From Blattamonas nauphoetae (Eukaryota; Preaxostyla; Oxymonadida): DNA of 64,000 nucleotides. The first letter of the stretch is position 1, and each line of letters opens with the position of its first letter. A program made the translations under genes and the position numbers. The notes beneath the pieces are model-generated. The model had not been told where the DNA came from. It searched no databases and saw nothing but the letters and a program-made list of their open reading frames with translations. Location of the stretch: NCBI GenBank assembly GCA_033064195.1, contig JARBJD010000201.1:1-64000 (forward strand). The letters are read 5' to 3'. Below are positions 30,601 to 40,300 of this stretch, piece by piece.

Positions 30601-32068
30601 CTTGGAATCCTCTTGACTGACAATACGGACAGAGTTTATATCCAGTGATTTTCTCAGGATCAACAATGAACATGACATGAACGAGAGTTGCAGTGAGTGG
30701 AATCATCAGAAGTGGGAGAACTCTTGCATCATCATTCTCGTTGACATACGATTGACTGAGGAAGTAACGACCCCTTTGGGGGTCACTAGTCGAACTAGAG
30801 TTCGGGTACTTCTTCTTGTCTTCGTCGTACTCATAGATGTGAACTGTGATGTTGTGTCTAATCATTTCTTTCTCCAAATCACAAGCAATATCAAATCCAG
30901 GATAATTGCGTAAGTGTTCAGTAAGTTGATGTGGCTTCAGGTGAGTTAGATTCATTGATTCTGCGAACAATCTCTTTGCTTCAACGTTTCTCATGTTGAT
31001 TGAGATCTTCTTCCCAGGAACCTCAGGAAGTGTGAGGAATGATAGTGCTTGAAAGAAGCAGATGTTGAACTCAGAATCGATGTACCGAACATTTCTCGTT
31101 TTAATGTGTTCAGTGAGAATTGCATTTGCTTTTCCTGCAACTGGGAATCGATAGACTGCAACCAGAATGGAGTGGAATGCGATGTACATTGTCTTTGTAT
31201 CCATCAGAGTTCTTTCTTGGGATTCTTTGATCAGATTGATTGCATATTTTGAATACTCATTGATGTCTCCTGCACTTCTAATCACTGTAGGGAAACTCTT
31301 TGATGTGTTCTCCAATTCTGGTCTGAAGTCTTTGTATGTTGTCTCATCTTTGTCTTTTCTCTCAACGATCTTTCCAAAGTCGATGCTAATCTTGAATGGA
31401 TGATCCTTCTCTTTTTCGAACACTGCTTTGATGAAGGTTGTTATTTCTTCAACATTTTTCAGATGATTGTGGAAGTACAACTGATATGGTTTTCCATTGT
31501 CTTCAACCTTCTCGACCTCATTCTTTTTGAACTTTCTCCGTGCATCCATGAGACAAGAATTGAATGCTGCTTTGTCTCGTGGTTCAGCGAGTAATATGCA
31601 TTCTTCAAATCCATCGAATGTCTGCACTTCTCTCTTTTCCATTTGTTCATTTTTCTTTTGAATGATAAACAGATTCTTCATCCAATGATCCATCAGCTTC
31701 TCTTCAATTGATTTCAGCTTCCACGTCATTCTGAACACTTGCTTTTTCAGTTCATCTTTGTTCACTCTTGGATTTGCTTTCATGTTCTCCACAATCATTC
31801 GGTGAGCAAGTCGATCTTCTGACGCCATCTGTTGTCGAAGTTTAACTTGTTCAAGACAATCTGGAATGAGATTGAGATCGAGATTCTTTATTGGATGTGG
31901 AAACTCGAGATCTGTGTGTTGTAGCATATTCAGGAGAAATGATCTGTGATGTTGAAAATTCTTAATGTCAGGATTGTAGATTCGACCATCACTAAATTGA
32001 AATTGTGTATTCGGAAAGAGGTCTCGAATTTCTTGAATTCTATTTTTGATTGGTTTTAGCAGTGCCAT
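27635..32068 (-). CDS. Protein-primed family B DNA polymerase with HNH-like insert (1477 residues, copy B)
   Basis: Replicates the linear Polinton genome from a protein primer. The start at 32068 (MALLKPIKNRIQEIRDLFPN) follows TTTTTTATTTTGTAGTAA. Order of parts: about 320 residues of helical N-terminus; an OTU-like or related segment (NICFFQALSF near residue 340, VHVMFIVDPEK near 465), tentative; a zinc-finger-like CPYCQSRGF...HLKEC (about 480-510); exonuclease motif I YDFETMED (about 556); an HNH-like CYICK...TLDRIDNSKGHS...CCDYCNTYK (about 890-935); palm motif A DFNSLYPSA (about 1019); motif C EGDTDSAYW (about 1300); and CYSLDEKSK near 1369. The frame looks whole. Confidence 0.9.
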   Translation of the reverse strand: MALLKPIKNRIQEIRDLFPNTQFQFSDGRIYNPDIKNFQHHRSFLLNMLQHTDLEFPHPIKNLDLNLIPDCLEQVKLRQQMASEDRLAHRMIVENMKANPRVNKDELKKQVFRMTWKLKSIEEKLMDHWMKNLFIIQKKNEQMEKREVQTFDGFEECILLAEPRDKAAFNSCLMDARRKFKKNEVEKVEDNGKPYQLYFHNHLKNVEEITTFIKAVFEKEKDHPFKISIDFGKIVERKDKDETTYKDFRPELENTSKSFPTVIRSAGDINEYSKYAINLIKESQERTLMDTKTMYIAFHSILVAVYRFPVAGKANAILTEHIKTRNVRYIDSEFNICFFQALSFLTLPEVPGKKISINMRNVEAKRLFAESMNLTHLKPHQLTEHLRNYPGFDIACDLEKEMIRHNITVHIYEYDEDKKKYPNSSSTSDPQRGRYFLSQSYVNENDDARVLPLLMIPLTATLVHVMFIVDPEKITGYKLCPYCQSRGFQVKDSHFKTYYEKHLKECKELDGKHVKKISLDKTPRPYVPHFLNNRTFEFLMAHKRQDEFKPTQYYIAYDFETMEDLILDNLFSDDNTQLISHLKPLSVASAIKSKSGVKSIYFDLRDGKDFVKQWIRELFKYAERVREDNYYEDPEIPSQNEVSVIGFNSSRFDINLIFRDLVDKDWKVVSFLGSTTKYKQVLIRHEKTQQVLRFIDMMSYTGPMTLDNAVKAFGGNTTLQKSFFAYESFDSSDYDAVLSKHEPFSKYEFYSSLNNSELSDIDYQIYLDDWNKQGFKNRWDYLKFYNIRDVECMIAPLDNLIDLNFQYKVDMLHNLSLSANASALKYACAYKDFDIDDDFNGVDQSGEIRITKQYWKYKVASYIYQDQKAHRNTTNNVTESDYDWFVQQCKRVCYICKSHFSQAVRPTLDRIDNSKGHSKENVKICCDYCNTYKSDKDEHLTRLRIQLKKYCIWKSLPMTLTHEQTYHKLRAAVTGGLSNVQHRQNIKDVTPINHFTYEDGKVISKDTEHKMTHVCGVDFNSLYPSAFSSIKNKNNPYTKHRMFMPGRCLFTATGDKECRKIIEDKNQKTLFVAELKGHIDEKYINDFINFPPIFGNIVVNTTEENIGEKTYSLMKKHGLKTDDKQRKLTQLLSTHDQYMFFSTYYLWFLIDYCHFIIDDIKTVMVFSRHAGFESFVTSFMNDRIEAMKVGNKGKEQFCKTNLNGSYGYDGMNTEKYNSITICNEKRTYLKQMMKGFVATREINEDNYFVIEDREKASCKTCLQEAVFTLDNAKFWYLNFIYNFMYKCLDMNKIHFCEGDTDSAYWAISGDPNAGIHQQFEHVIADKDFYDAHKYEWFPNPDKGVDDEKKLLGLAIEKEGEQMICLAPKCYSLDEKSKIKGVSLKQTNITSDDYVKCLNGEKTVTTTLNFTVKRFKHQYDVFQTRRVVSEEDTNGFEIAKIQQQKLSLSGIHLKAIVLENESCPPFIHGLKATDYIIE

Positions 32069-32076
32069 TTACTACA

Positions 32077-32088
32077 AAATAAAAAATC
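32077..32088 (-). promoter_or_regulatory. AT-rich start-proximal motif before the polymerase gene
   Basis: Sense strand GGATTTTTTATTTT, about 8 nt before the ATG; only 22 nt separate this motif from the stop of the upstream repeat-domain gene, so promoter and upstream 3' end overlap. Confidence 0.45.
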
Positions 32089-32111
32089 CGAAAATAAAAA
32101 AAGTTGAGCGT

Positions 32112-32537
32112 TTATTTCTGTTTTCTCAGATGGGGTTTTTTCTTAGCAGTCAGCCATGCATCAAGTCTAATTCTGAACAGTTCATTTCCGCCAATCTCTC
32201 TATAGGTGAATGGAACCAGAACTTTGGTGTACTCACCGACGAGCTCACAATTGTATTTCTTCAGTTCATTTTCAACGAATGATTGAGTATAGTGTCGACG
32301 TTTCGCAATGTGAGGTCTGTTTCCTTGATTCCACAACTTTGGTTTTATTCTCCATTCAACTCCCTCATGAACATACATCACCAGCACATTATTTCTGACA
32401 TACTCAGAGACGAGTGAACAGTTCTCTTCTCTCATTGATTCAATTAATGCTTGTTCTGAACATACTCGACGTCTTTCCTTGTACATCAAACTCGCGGGAG
32501 TTTGGCGCCTCTCACGATTCTCTTCAGTTGGATTCAT
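32112..32537 (-). CDS. Repeat-domain protein (141 residues) starting inside the terminal repeat, copy B
   Basis: Two tandem repeats of about 50 residues: the first contains EENCSLVSEYVRNNV...HEGVEWRIKPKLWNQGNRPH, the second FVENELKKYNCELVGEYTKV and ends DAWLTAKKKPHL. The recurring pattern (EL-EY, then aromatic strand, then W/L-x-G-xRPH) resembles DNA-binding repeats found in giant-virus and phage endonucleases, in style only. The first 57 codons are encoded in the terminal inverted repeat and are therefore shared with the fibre-like gene at the other end. It lies upstream of and in line with the polymerase gene. The frame looks whole. Confidence 0.65.
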   Translation of the reverse strand: MNPTEENRERRQTPASLMYKERRRVCSEQALIESMREENCSLVSEYVRNNVLVMYVHEGVEWRIKPKLWNQGNRPHIAKRRHYTQSFVENELKKYNCELVGEYTKVLVPFTYREIGGNELFRIRLDAWLTAKKKPHLRKQK

Positions 32538-34458
32538 TTAATACAAATTAAAAAATTCCGAATTAGATTTTCTTTCGTTGTTTTCTCAGTTTTGGTTTTG
32601 TCACTCAGATCGAGGATCAATGGGTTCGATCACTCATTTCTCACAAGTGATAGTTTCGTTCTGATTTGTCGCGTTTGAGATTCATCGGATGTTGGAGATC
32701 ATCATGGTGTGCTTCGTTTTTTGGATTTTCCGAACTTTTGCAGAGTTATGCGCGGTTTCAGGATCGGTCGTGGATCTCTGCACTTTTATGTGAAAAGCAG
32801 TATGCCGCTCTCATTTTCTCCTTATTTCAGCTCTGTTCTCTCTAGTTTCAACCGAATTGTCACTTCATTTTCACTAGTAATTATTTCGTTTTTGACCTCA
32901 CTTCAGTCTTCATTTTCTCGTTGTTTACTCTTTTTAACCACTTCATTCATGTTTCTTTCTCTGTAACTTTTTCTCCAATTCAACACACTAATTCTCGTTT
33001 CCTGGATTTTCCGGACTTTTGCAGAGATCCGCCATTCAACGGCTCACTTCATATCTCGGTATGTTTCCGGAAAATCCAACATTTCACGAACATTTTTGAA
33101 TCATTTTTGTTATTTTTAAGAGAGAAAAACCGGAACACAGACCTACTTTTCACTATTAGTGTCACATTTCTCGTCAGTTTCACGTTCGCCATTTCACCAT
33201 CTGATATGATTCTTACCCGTTTCGTTGTTGGTTGTTTCACCTTCTTTTTATCCAATTCAGTGAAAAAATCAATGAAAAACTGAACATAATGATGTGCGCG
33301 TGAGGTGTGAACGACGGAAAAATGGGTTGTGAAATGAGGTAAATGAGAGAGTCTTATGAACGAATAAGTGGTGAAATGGAACAAGAAAGATGAGTGATGA
33401 AATGCGTTGAAACTCAAATTTGACAAGACAAACGTGCGGACAAGATATGGGGAAAAACACGTAAAACCAAGATTAAGGAAAAAGTACCGAACAAAAGTGT
33501 TAAAAAATTCAGCCACTCCCTCCTCAGAAGGTGAGAAAGGGAGGATGTGTGTGAAAACGCATACAAAAAAGATGGTGATTGAAAGTGAGGTGAAAATGTG
33601 GTGAATCAAAGGTGTGTGCAAAAAAAGAGAACTAATGAAGTGGGAAAACAGGAATCTCAAAAAAGCGTCGCTATGACGCGAATGTGCATAATTTAGAAGA
33701 TCTAACGCTAAAAATGAAAATTGGCAAAAAAGTGTCCGAAGGATCGTGACGTGAAAAGGTTCATACCTAAAGTCGCTAGAAGGCGTTCTTATCCAATCTA
33801 ATCCTAAAAGGCACCAGAAGAGGACGATTCCTGAGCGAAAGATGATGGAAGACAGGGTCCATACCTCATCTCGAAAATTTCGACTCGTAAAAATCCTCAA
33901 TGGGTCGGATCAAACTTGTTTTTCAGAAAGTGCTTTTTTCCTAAAATTTCACCTTTCAAAATGATTTCCGTCATAATCAAACGTGTTTGAACACAATTTG
34001 AGACATAAAGGTGTTCATAGTGGCGAAATCCGAACATCGACTTTTTCGTCACTTTTTCGACCTAAGTTCGGTACACAGTTCGACGAATTCTCAACCGATT
34101 TTGATCAAACCTCTTTTGATCGATGACCTACAATGTCCCCGAGATTTTAGAATTTTTTTCAGAATTTTTCGAAATGGTTCTCACATTGGTTTCACTTGAT
34201 TTGTGGTAAAAAAAGGGAAAAACACCAAAAAAGCGCCAACATTTTTTGGAATGTTGTCAAAATTTACTTCAAAAATGACACTTTTCACGAGGTCAAAATA
34301 TTGGACATATTTTTAGAATTTATGCCAAATATTGATGTCATCAAAATGTCATAAATTCCTTTTAATACAAGATTCAAAATTGGTCAATCGGACTTGACTT
34401 TTGGTTTTGATTTCAATGACAATTTCAGATTGGTTCTCTATTCGCTTCTATAACTACT
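32361..34458. repeat. Right terminal inverted repeat of Polinton copy B (2,098 bp)
   Basis: Inverse of 10015-13827 without the nested MITEs. The outermost 150 bp are almost perfect; similarity falls inward, is poor around 33300-33900, and rises again at 32990-33150 and in the coding start. It contains no gene other than the first codons of the repeat-domain protein. Confidence 0.85.
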
Positions 34459-34464
34459 ACCCTT

Positions 34465-34953
34465 AGTATCTCGGAGTATAGAAAAGCTCTGGCAGAGGCC
34501 ATTCCGGATGCGATCCGACTTGGATTTCAAAAGTCACTAATTCTCGGCAGTTTCCGGAGAACTGGTCTGAAACCAACTGCTATTGAACCTTTGTTGGAGA
34601 GTATGAATAAACTCATGCGGAAAGCAGTGAAAGAATCAGTTGAAACGAAGAAGCAGAATGGGCTCAAACCAACTTCACAGCCATCGATCACATCAGAATG
34701 TCAACCTAGGGCGCATGGACGCGTGCTGACAGCCCCTCCTCGACCCATTGCCAAATGCAAAACAAAACAGATGACGATTGACGTGTTCGTCAAAACTCAA
34801 CCTGGAAACCGAGCGATCCTGGGGTGCAAAATTGAAGATCAAATACAAAAACAGAAAAGAATTCGATCATCGTCGCCAATTTCGACCGAAGAACTAAACC
34901 TGATCTCTCCAAAGAGTCCAAGACGAGAAATGGTGAGGGATGATGACGAGTGA
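34465..34953 (+). pseudogene. pogo/Tigger-type transposase, C-terminal part
   Basis: Continues the transposase cut at 10014 by copy B: the frame resumes immediately after the right target duplication with LSISEYRKALAEAIPDAIRL, a helical segment, then a Lys/Arg/Ser-rich tail ending RREMVRDDDE and TGA at 34951-34953. About 200 bp of 3' sequence and the right terminal repeat of the pogo element follow. Confidence 0.85.
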
Positions 34954-35151
34954 ACTGCAATCTCAAACAGTATCAAATTTTGATTTCATTCAATTTATCA
35001 ACGAATTAAACAGTGATTTTTCTTCAGTATAAACCAATTGATGAATGATCTTCAATCTAGAGAGAAAAACGAAAAACCAAATAGCATCCACCTGCGCATT
35101 GAAAGAGACCACTGTGGGTTATTTCACCCTCAGCGGGTTATTTCACCACTA

Positions 35152-35371
35152 TAGGAGAAGTGGAAGCATCAACATATCGTTTCCTCAGTGCAATCTCACC
35201 TCTCATTTTAGTAATTCGATATCCATCAATTTGGATCATCCTATTTAGTTCCTGAGTTGTGTACTCATTCAGTTCTTTTCTATTCTTCTCCAAGTATCTC
35301 TGAAAGCCGTGGATGTTTGTGAACTCCTTTTGTTCTGGATCAAACGGTTCTAATATCTTTAGTGATGACAT
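35152..35371 (-). pseudogene. 116-residue-type gene, N-terminal portion (copy A), cut by the pogo transposon
   Basis: Starts MSSLKILEPFDPEQKEFTNI at 35371. Continues to the TA at 35152-35153, where the pogo element begins. The other part is at 8610-8731. Before insertion the gene matched the copy B version closely. Confidence 0.75.
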
Positions 35372-35407
35372 TTCAATGGAATAAAAATTTTTGAAACATT
35401 TTCGAAA

Positions 35408-37366
35408 CTACGCTAGATTAAATTCAGCAATGAATTCTGGAGTTAAATCATCAATAGAGTCTGCATGGAACTTTGTGTGTTGGATTGGAACGTAGACAAC
35501 TTTCGATAGACAAGTGAGACCATTCAGTAGAGTAGCTACAACAGTTCCGTGTTTATATTCAATGAATTTCCCCACGAATTGAAACTGTCTACGCTTCTTC
35601 TGAAATTTGGCAACAGTCTTATCCAGATCAAGATGAATCAATAGAATGTTTCCTGGTTTGTATTTCCATAACATCTGGGTTGTCTGTTGTCTTTGGATGT
35701 TCTTCAATTGTTCTTCACAACTGGAGATGTTATGTGCTTCGATTTCTCGATTGTTTTCTGCTTGCTGTGGACTAAACTTGTTCCAGTACGCTCGATGTGG
35801 AGTCATGTTGTAGTATTCAACCATCTGATTCATCATCGAATGATTTGCCATCTGTGTTGCATTGTCTTGGAATCCATCTCTGATTGTTCTGATCACTCGA
35901 TCGACTATTCGACTATGATTTGTGAATGGTGAGCTTGTGAAATATGTACTGACATTCTGTTCCTTGAAAAACTCTGATGCTTCTCCACTTGTCCAAGCAG
36001 CTTCTCCATCACCTCGAATGTTGTTGACATGAACTCCACGATGATTAATCAGATCGTTGATTGCAGTCTTGACTTTACTCCATGATTTATCCAGAACTGG
36101 AATGACAACAAGGAACTTGGTGTTGATGTTGATGGCAAAAAGGTAGATCTGAAGAACTGTTTTCGACGTTGGTGATTGGATAAAGACAAGATCAATTTCC
36201 CATGATCCAAACTTTGGAGAGAAGTACGGTCGATCACAATTCTGTGGAACCTTTCTGTCTGATGTCTTCTGTGGATCACCAGTTATTGCTTTGGACATGA
36301 ACTGCATCTTTGATCGAAATGGATACACAATTTTTTACGTTGTTTTAGGAATCATTGGTGGATCAATTCTCATTCTGTCACCTCCTTTTTCTCTCTGGAT
36401 TTTCCTCGGATGTGCTACACTCCATCTGTGATCATATTCCTCATACCAATCCTGAAATGATCTTCCTCCAAATGGGATTTGTTGAGTGTGAGTCAGAATG
36501 AAGCTTAGATCATCGTTCGCAATAGTTCTGTTATTCGAGGCTCGAACAAATGTGTCTCTGTTCATTTTATTTGTATCCAGAATGTGTGAGGTAATAAAGT
36601 GTTCCATATGTTTAAGATTATTCAGTATTGAGTTCTCAGCTTTGATCTGTTCATCTTCTGAATCGTTTCTCTGTTTATGATCAAACAATCCTTTCATTCG
36701 TCCCAACTTATTGAGCACTTGCTGTGTTGTCTTGCTAAAGGCTTCGAGCCCTCCTGGGCGGAGAGTTGGTTCGTACTGTCTGATCTCTCTCACAGGGTGT
36801 TTGGACGCAGCCGTTCTGATTGACATTGGTGGATTGGGAATAATGACATCATCCTCCTCCTCTTCAAATCTCCTCTCCTTCATTGGATATTCATATTCAA
36901 ACCCCATTGATTTCAAGCTTCTCATCTGTCCAGGAAGAACTAGGTCTTCAGGTGATTGAATTGCTTTTGGTCTTTGCACTGGAATTGGGATTTGTCTTAC
37001 CTCTGCAGGGCTTCGAATCCGTGGTGAGACATTCACTTCCTGATTTACCTCGTGATGCTAAAATTGATATGCTTCGTATGCAAGTTTAGCAGTGCTATCC
37101 CGAATTCGAATTCCTAGGAAGTTGCTTACAAAATGTTGAACTACTCTTCTTCCATCAGGTAGTGATAATTCAGGAGAGAAACCTCCATTGAACCAATCCT
37201 CGAAGTATGTTTCATCATTTCCATCAAATGGTCCATTAGAATCAGCGCCATGATAGACAGGTAAAACGTTAGTTAAAGTCCATTTCTTTTCGACTATTTT
37301 GTTTTTAGAATGCTGTGTGCACCGAAGAAGTCTATTCACTAAAGGAGTAATCTGTCGTGTATTCAT
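35408..37366 (-). pseudogene. Retroviral-type integrase, Polinton copy A (broken)
   Basis: Uninterrupted by transposons here, so it shows the empty target of the copy B hAT insertion. Same parts as in copy B: N-terminal region from MNTRQITPLVNRLLRC at 37366, core with GSWEIDLVFIQS and NIRGDGEAAW (about 35990-36220), helix IVDRVIRTIRD, and C-terminal SH3/chromo-like KPGNILLIHLD. It contains an additional mini-insertion at 36731-36766. Broken, about three breaks. Confidence 0.8.
36731..36766. repeat. Mini-insertion with GGCTTCGAG core, 36 bp, in frame (copy A only)
   Basis: CTTGCTAAAGGCTTCGAGCC and 16 more bases are present here and absent at the matching place in copy B (about 26998). The length is a multiple of three, adding twelve residues (around LRPGGLEAFSK) to the integrase N-terminal region without disturbing its frame. 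Confidence 0.7.
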
Positions 37367-37389
37367 TTATTTAAAAATAAGGTTTGTGT

Positions 37390-40300
37390 TTATTCAATTA
37401 TATAATCAGTAGCTTTCAGTCCATGAATGAATGGAGGACACGATTCATTTTCAAGTACGATTGCCTTCAGATGAATTCCACTGAGACTGAGTTTCTGTTG
37501 TTGTATTTTCGCAATCTCAAATCCATTGGTGTCATCGTCAGAATGAACTCTTCTCGTCTGAAAGTTCAATGTTGTTGTCACAGTTTTCTCTCCATTGAGG
37601 CACTTCACATAGTCGTTGCTTGGTATTGTTGTTTTCTTCAATGACACTCCTTTGATCTTGCTTTTCTCATCGAGAGAGTAACACTTGGGTGCAAGACAGA
37701 TCATCTGTTCACCTTCTTTCTCAATTGCTACTCCCAACAATGTCTTCTCATCATCAACTCCTTTTTCAGGATTGGGAAACCATTCATATTTGTGAGCATC
37801 ATAGAAGTCTTTGTCAGCAATCACGTGTTCAAATTGTTAATGAATTCCTGCATTTGGATCACCTGATATTGCCCAGTAAGCAGAGTCAGTATCTCCCTCA
37901 CAGAAATGGATCTTGTTCATGTCTAGGCATTTGTTCATGAAGTTGTAGATGAAATTCAGATACCAGAACTTGGCATTGTCGAGTGTGAATACTGCTTCTT
38001 GCAGACATGTCTTGCATGATGCTTTCTCTCTGTCTTCAATCACAAAGTAGTTGTCCTCATTGATCTCTCTTGTTGCCACAAATCCTTTCATCATCTGTTT
38101 CAAGTATGTTCTCTTCTCATTGCAGATTGTGATCGAGTTGTACTTCTCAGTGTTCATTCCATCATATCCGTAACTTCCATTCAAGTTGGTCTTACAGAAC
38201 TGTTCTTTTCCCTTGTTTCCAACCTTCATTGCTTCTATTCTATCATTCATGAATGAGGTCACAAATGGTTCAAATCCAGCATGTCTCGAAAAGACCATCA
38301 CACTCTTGATGTCGTCGATAATGAAGTGACAGTAGTCGATGAGGAACCACAGATAGTATGTCGAAAAGAACATATACTGATCGTGTGTGCTCAAGAGTTG
38401 AGTCAGTTTTCTTTGTTTGTCATCAGTCTTCAATCCATGTTTCTTCATCAACGAATAAGTCTTCTCTCCAATGTTTTCTTCTGTTGTATTGACAATGATG
38501 TTTCTGAAGATTGGTGGGAAGTTAATGAAATCATTGATGTACTTTTCATCGATGTGTCCTTTCAACTCTGCAACAAATAGTGTCTTCTGATTCTTGTCTT
38601 CAATAATCGTACGACATTCTTTATCTCCTGTTGCGGTGAATAAGCATCGTCCTGGCATGTACATTCTGTGTTTGGTGTATGGATTGTTCTTGTTCTTGAT
38701 TGATGAGAATGCACTTGGATAAAGTGAATTGAAATCAACACCACAGACGTGAGTCATTTTGTGTTCTGTGTCCTTGGAGATAACTTTTCCATCTTCATAT
38801 GTGAAGTGATTGATTGGAGTCACGTCTTTGATGTTCTGTCTGTGCTGAACATTCGACAATCCACCAGTCACTGCTGCTCTCAGTTTATGGTAGGTCTGCT
38901 CATGTGTCAGAGTCATCGGTAGTGATTTCCAGATACAGTACTTCTTCAGTTGAATTCTCAATCTTGTGAGATGTTCATCTTTGTCTGACTTGTATGTGTT
39001 GCAGTATTCACAGCAGATCTTCACGTTCTCTTTTGAATGACCTTTTGAATTGTCGATTCGATCCAGTGTAGGTCGTACAGCTTGTGAGAAGTGACTCTTG
39101 CAGATGTAGCACACTCTCTTGCACTGTTGAACGAACCAATCATAGTCTGATTCAGTGACATTGTTGGTAGTATTGCGATGAGCTTTCTGGTCTTGATAAA
39201 TGTACGATGCAACCTTGTACTTCCAGTATTGTTTCGAAATTCTTATTTCTCCAGATTGATCCACTCCATTGAAATCATCATCAATATCAAAGTCCTTGTA
39301 GGCACACGCATATTTGAGTGCTGAAGCATTCGCTGACAATGAAAGATTGTGCAACATATCCACCTTGTATTGGAAGTTCAGATCAATGAGATTGTCCAGT
39401 GGTGCAATCATACATTCAACGTCTCTGATGTTGTAGAATTTCAGGTAGTCCCATCTGTTTTTGAATCCTTGTCTGCTCCAATCGTCCAGGTAAAGTTGAT
39501 AATCACCGTCGGACATTTCACTGTTGTTCAGACTGGAATAGAATTCATATTTGGAGAATGGTTCTTGTTTGCTCAACACTGTATCGTAGTCTGATGAATC
39601 AAATGATTCGTAAGCAAAGAATGATTTCTGAAGCGTGGTGTTTCCTCCAAAGGCTTTGACTGCATTATCCAAAGTCATTGGTCCTGTGTATGACATCATG
39701 TCAATAAAGCGGAGCACCTGTTGTGTCTTCTCATGTCTGATCAATACTTGTTTGTACTTCGTTGTTGATCCAAGGAAGCTCACCACTTTCCAATCCTTGT
39801 CAACGAGATCACGGAAGATGAGATTGATGTCGAATCTGGAGCTGTTGAATCCAATCACACTGACTTCATTTTGAGAGTGTATTTCTGGATCTTCGTAATA
39901 GTTGTCCTCTCGAACTCTCTCAGCATACTTGAAGAGTTCTCTGATCCACTGCTTCACAAAGTCCTTTCCATTTCGAAGATCAAAGTAGATTGACATCACC
40001 CCTGCTTTTGTTTTGATTGCAAATGCAACAGAGAGTGGTTTCAAATGTGAGATCAACTGAGTGTTGTCATCAGAGAATCAATTGTCAAGAATGAGATCTT
40101 CCATCGTTTCGAAATCGTATGTGATGTAGTATTGTGTTGGTTTGAATTCGTCTTGTCTCTTGTGTGCCATCAGAAATTCATAAGTTCTATTGTTGAGGAT
40201 ATGTGGAACATTTGGTCTTGGTGTTTTGTCAAGGGAGATCTTCTTCACATGTTTTCCATCAAGTTCCTTACATTCAGCAAGATGCTTCTCGTAGTATGTC

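Larger units (their letters stand above)
10015..34458. mobile_element. Polinton/Maverick copy B (inner, younger, 24,444 bp, both ends present)
   Basis: It begins AGTAGTTATAGAAGCG at 10015 and ends with the exact inverse at 34458. The target duplication ACCCTT is present at 10009-10014 and 34459-34464, the 6-bp length and AG...CT ends expected of Polintons. Removing the element and one duplication restores the pogo transposase reading across the junction. Parts: fibre-like protein, two capsid-like proteins, several small particle proteins, packaging ATPase, integrase, protein-primed polymerase B and a repeat-domain protein. No Ulp1-type protease was recognised. It is not whole: about five breaks, plus a hAT element in the integrase and nested MITEs in the left terminal repeat. 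It is younger than copy A and the pogo element. Confidence 0.95.
8732..35151 (+). mobile_element. pogo-like (Tc1/mariner superfamily) DNA transposon, interrupted by Polinton copy B
   Basis: Flanked by TA at 8730-8731 and 35152-35153; the uninterrupted target is seen in copy B near 22280 (GTGAATTAGGAGAAG). The terminal inverted repeats are about 36 bp and imperfect: the left begins TAGTCCTTAAAATAACCCGC and the right, read inward, begins TAGTGGTGAAATAACCCGC. Both ends carry a second internal copy of the motif GGGTGAAATAACC. Without the 24,450 bp added by copy B and its duplication the element is about 1.97 kb, the usual size for one transposase gene. Orientation is given by the transposase. Confidence 0.92.

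Noticed and set aside
27716-31594. Several plus-strand open frames of 60-100 codons
   Set aside because: They lie opposite the polymerase gene, appear in both copies only because the polymerase is conserved, and have no start motif.
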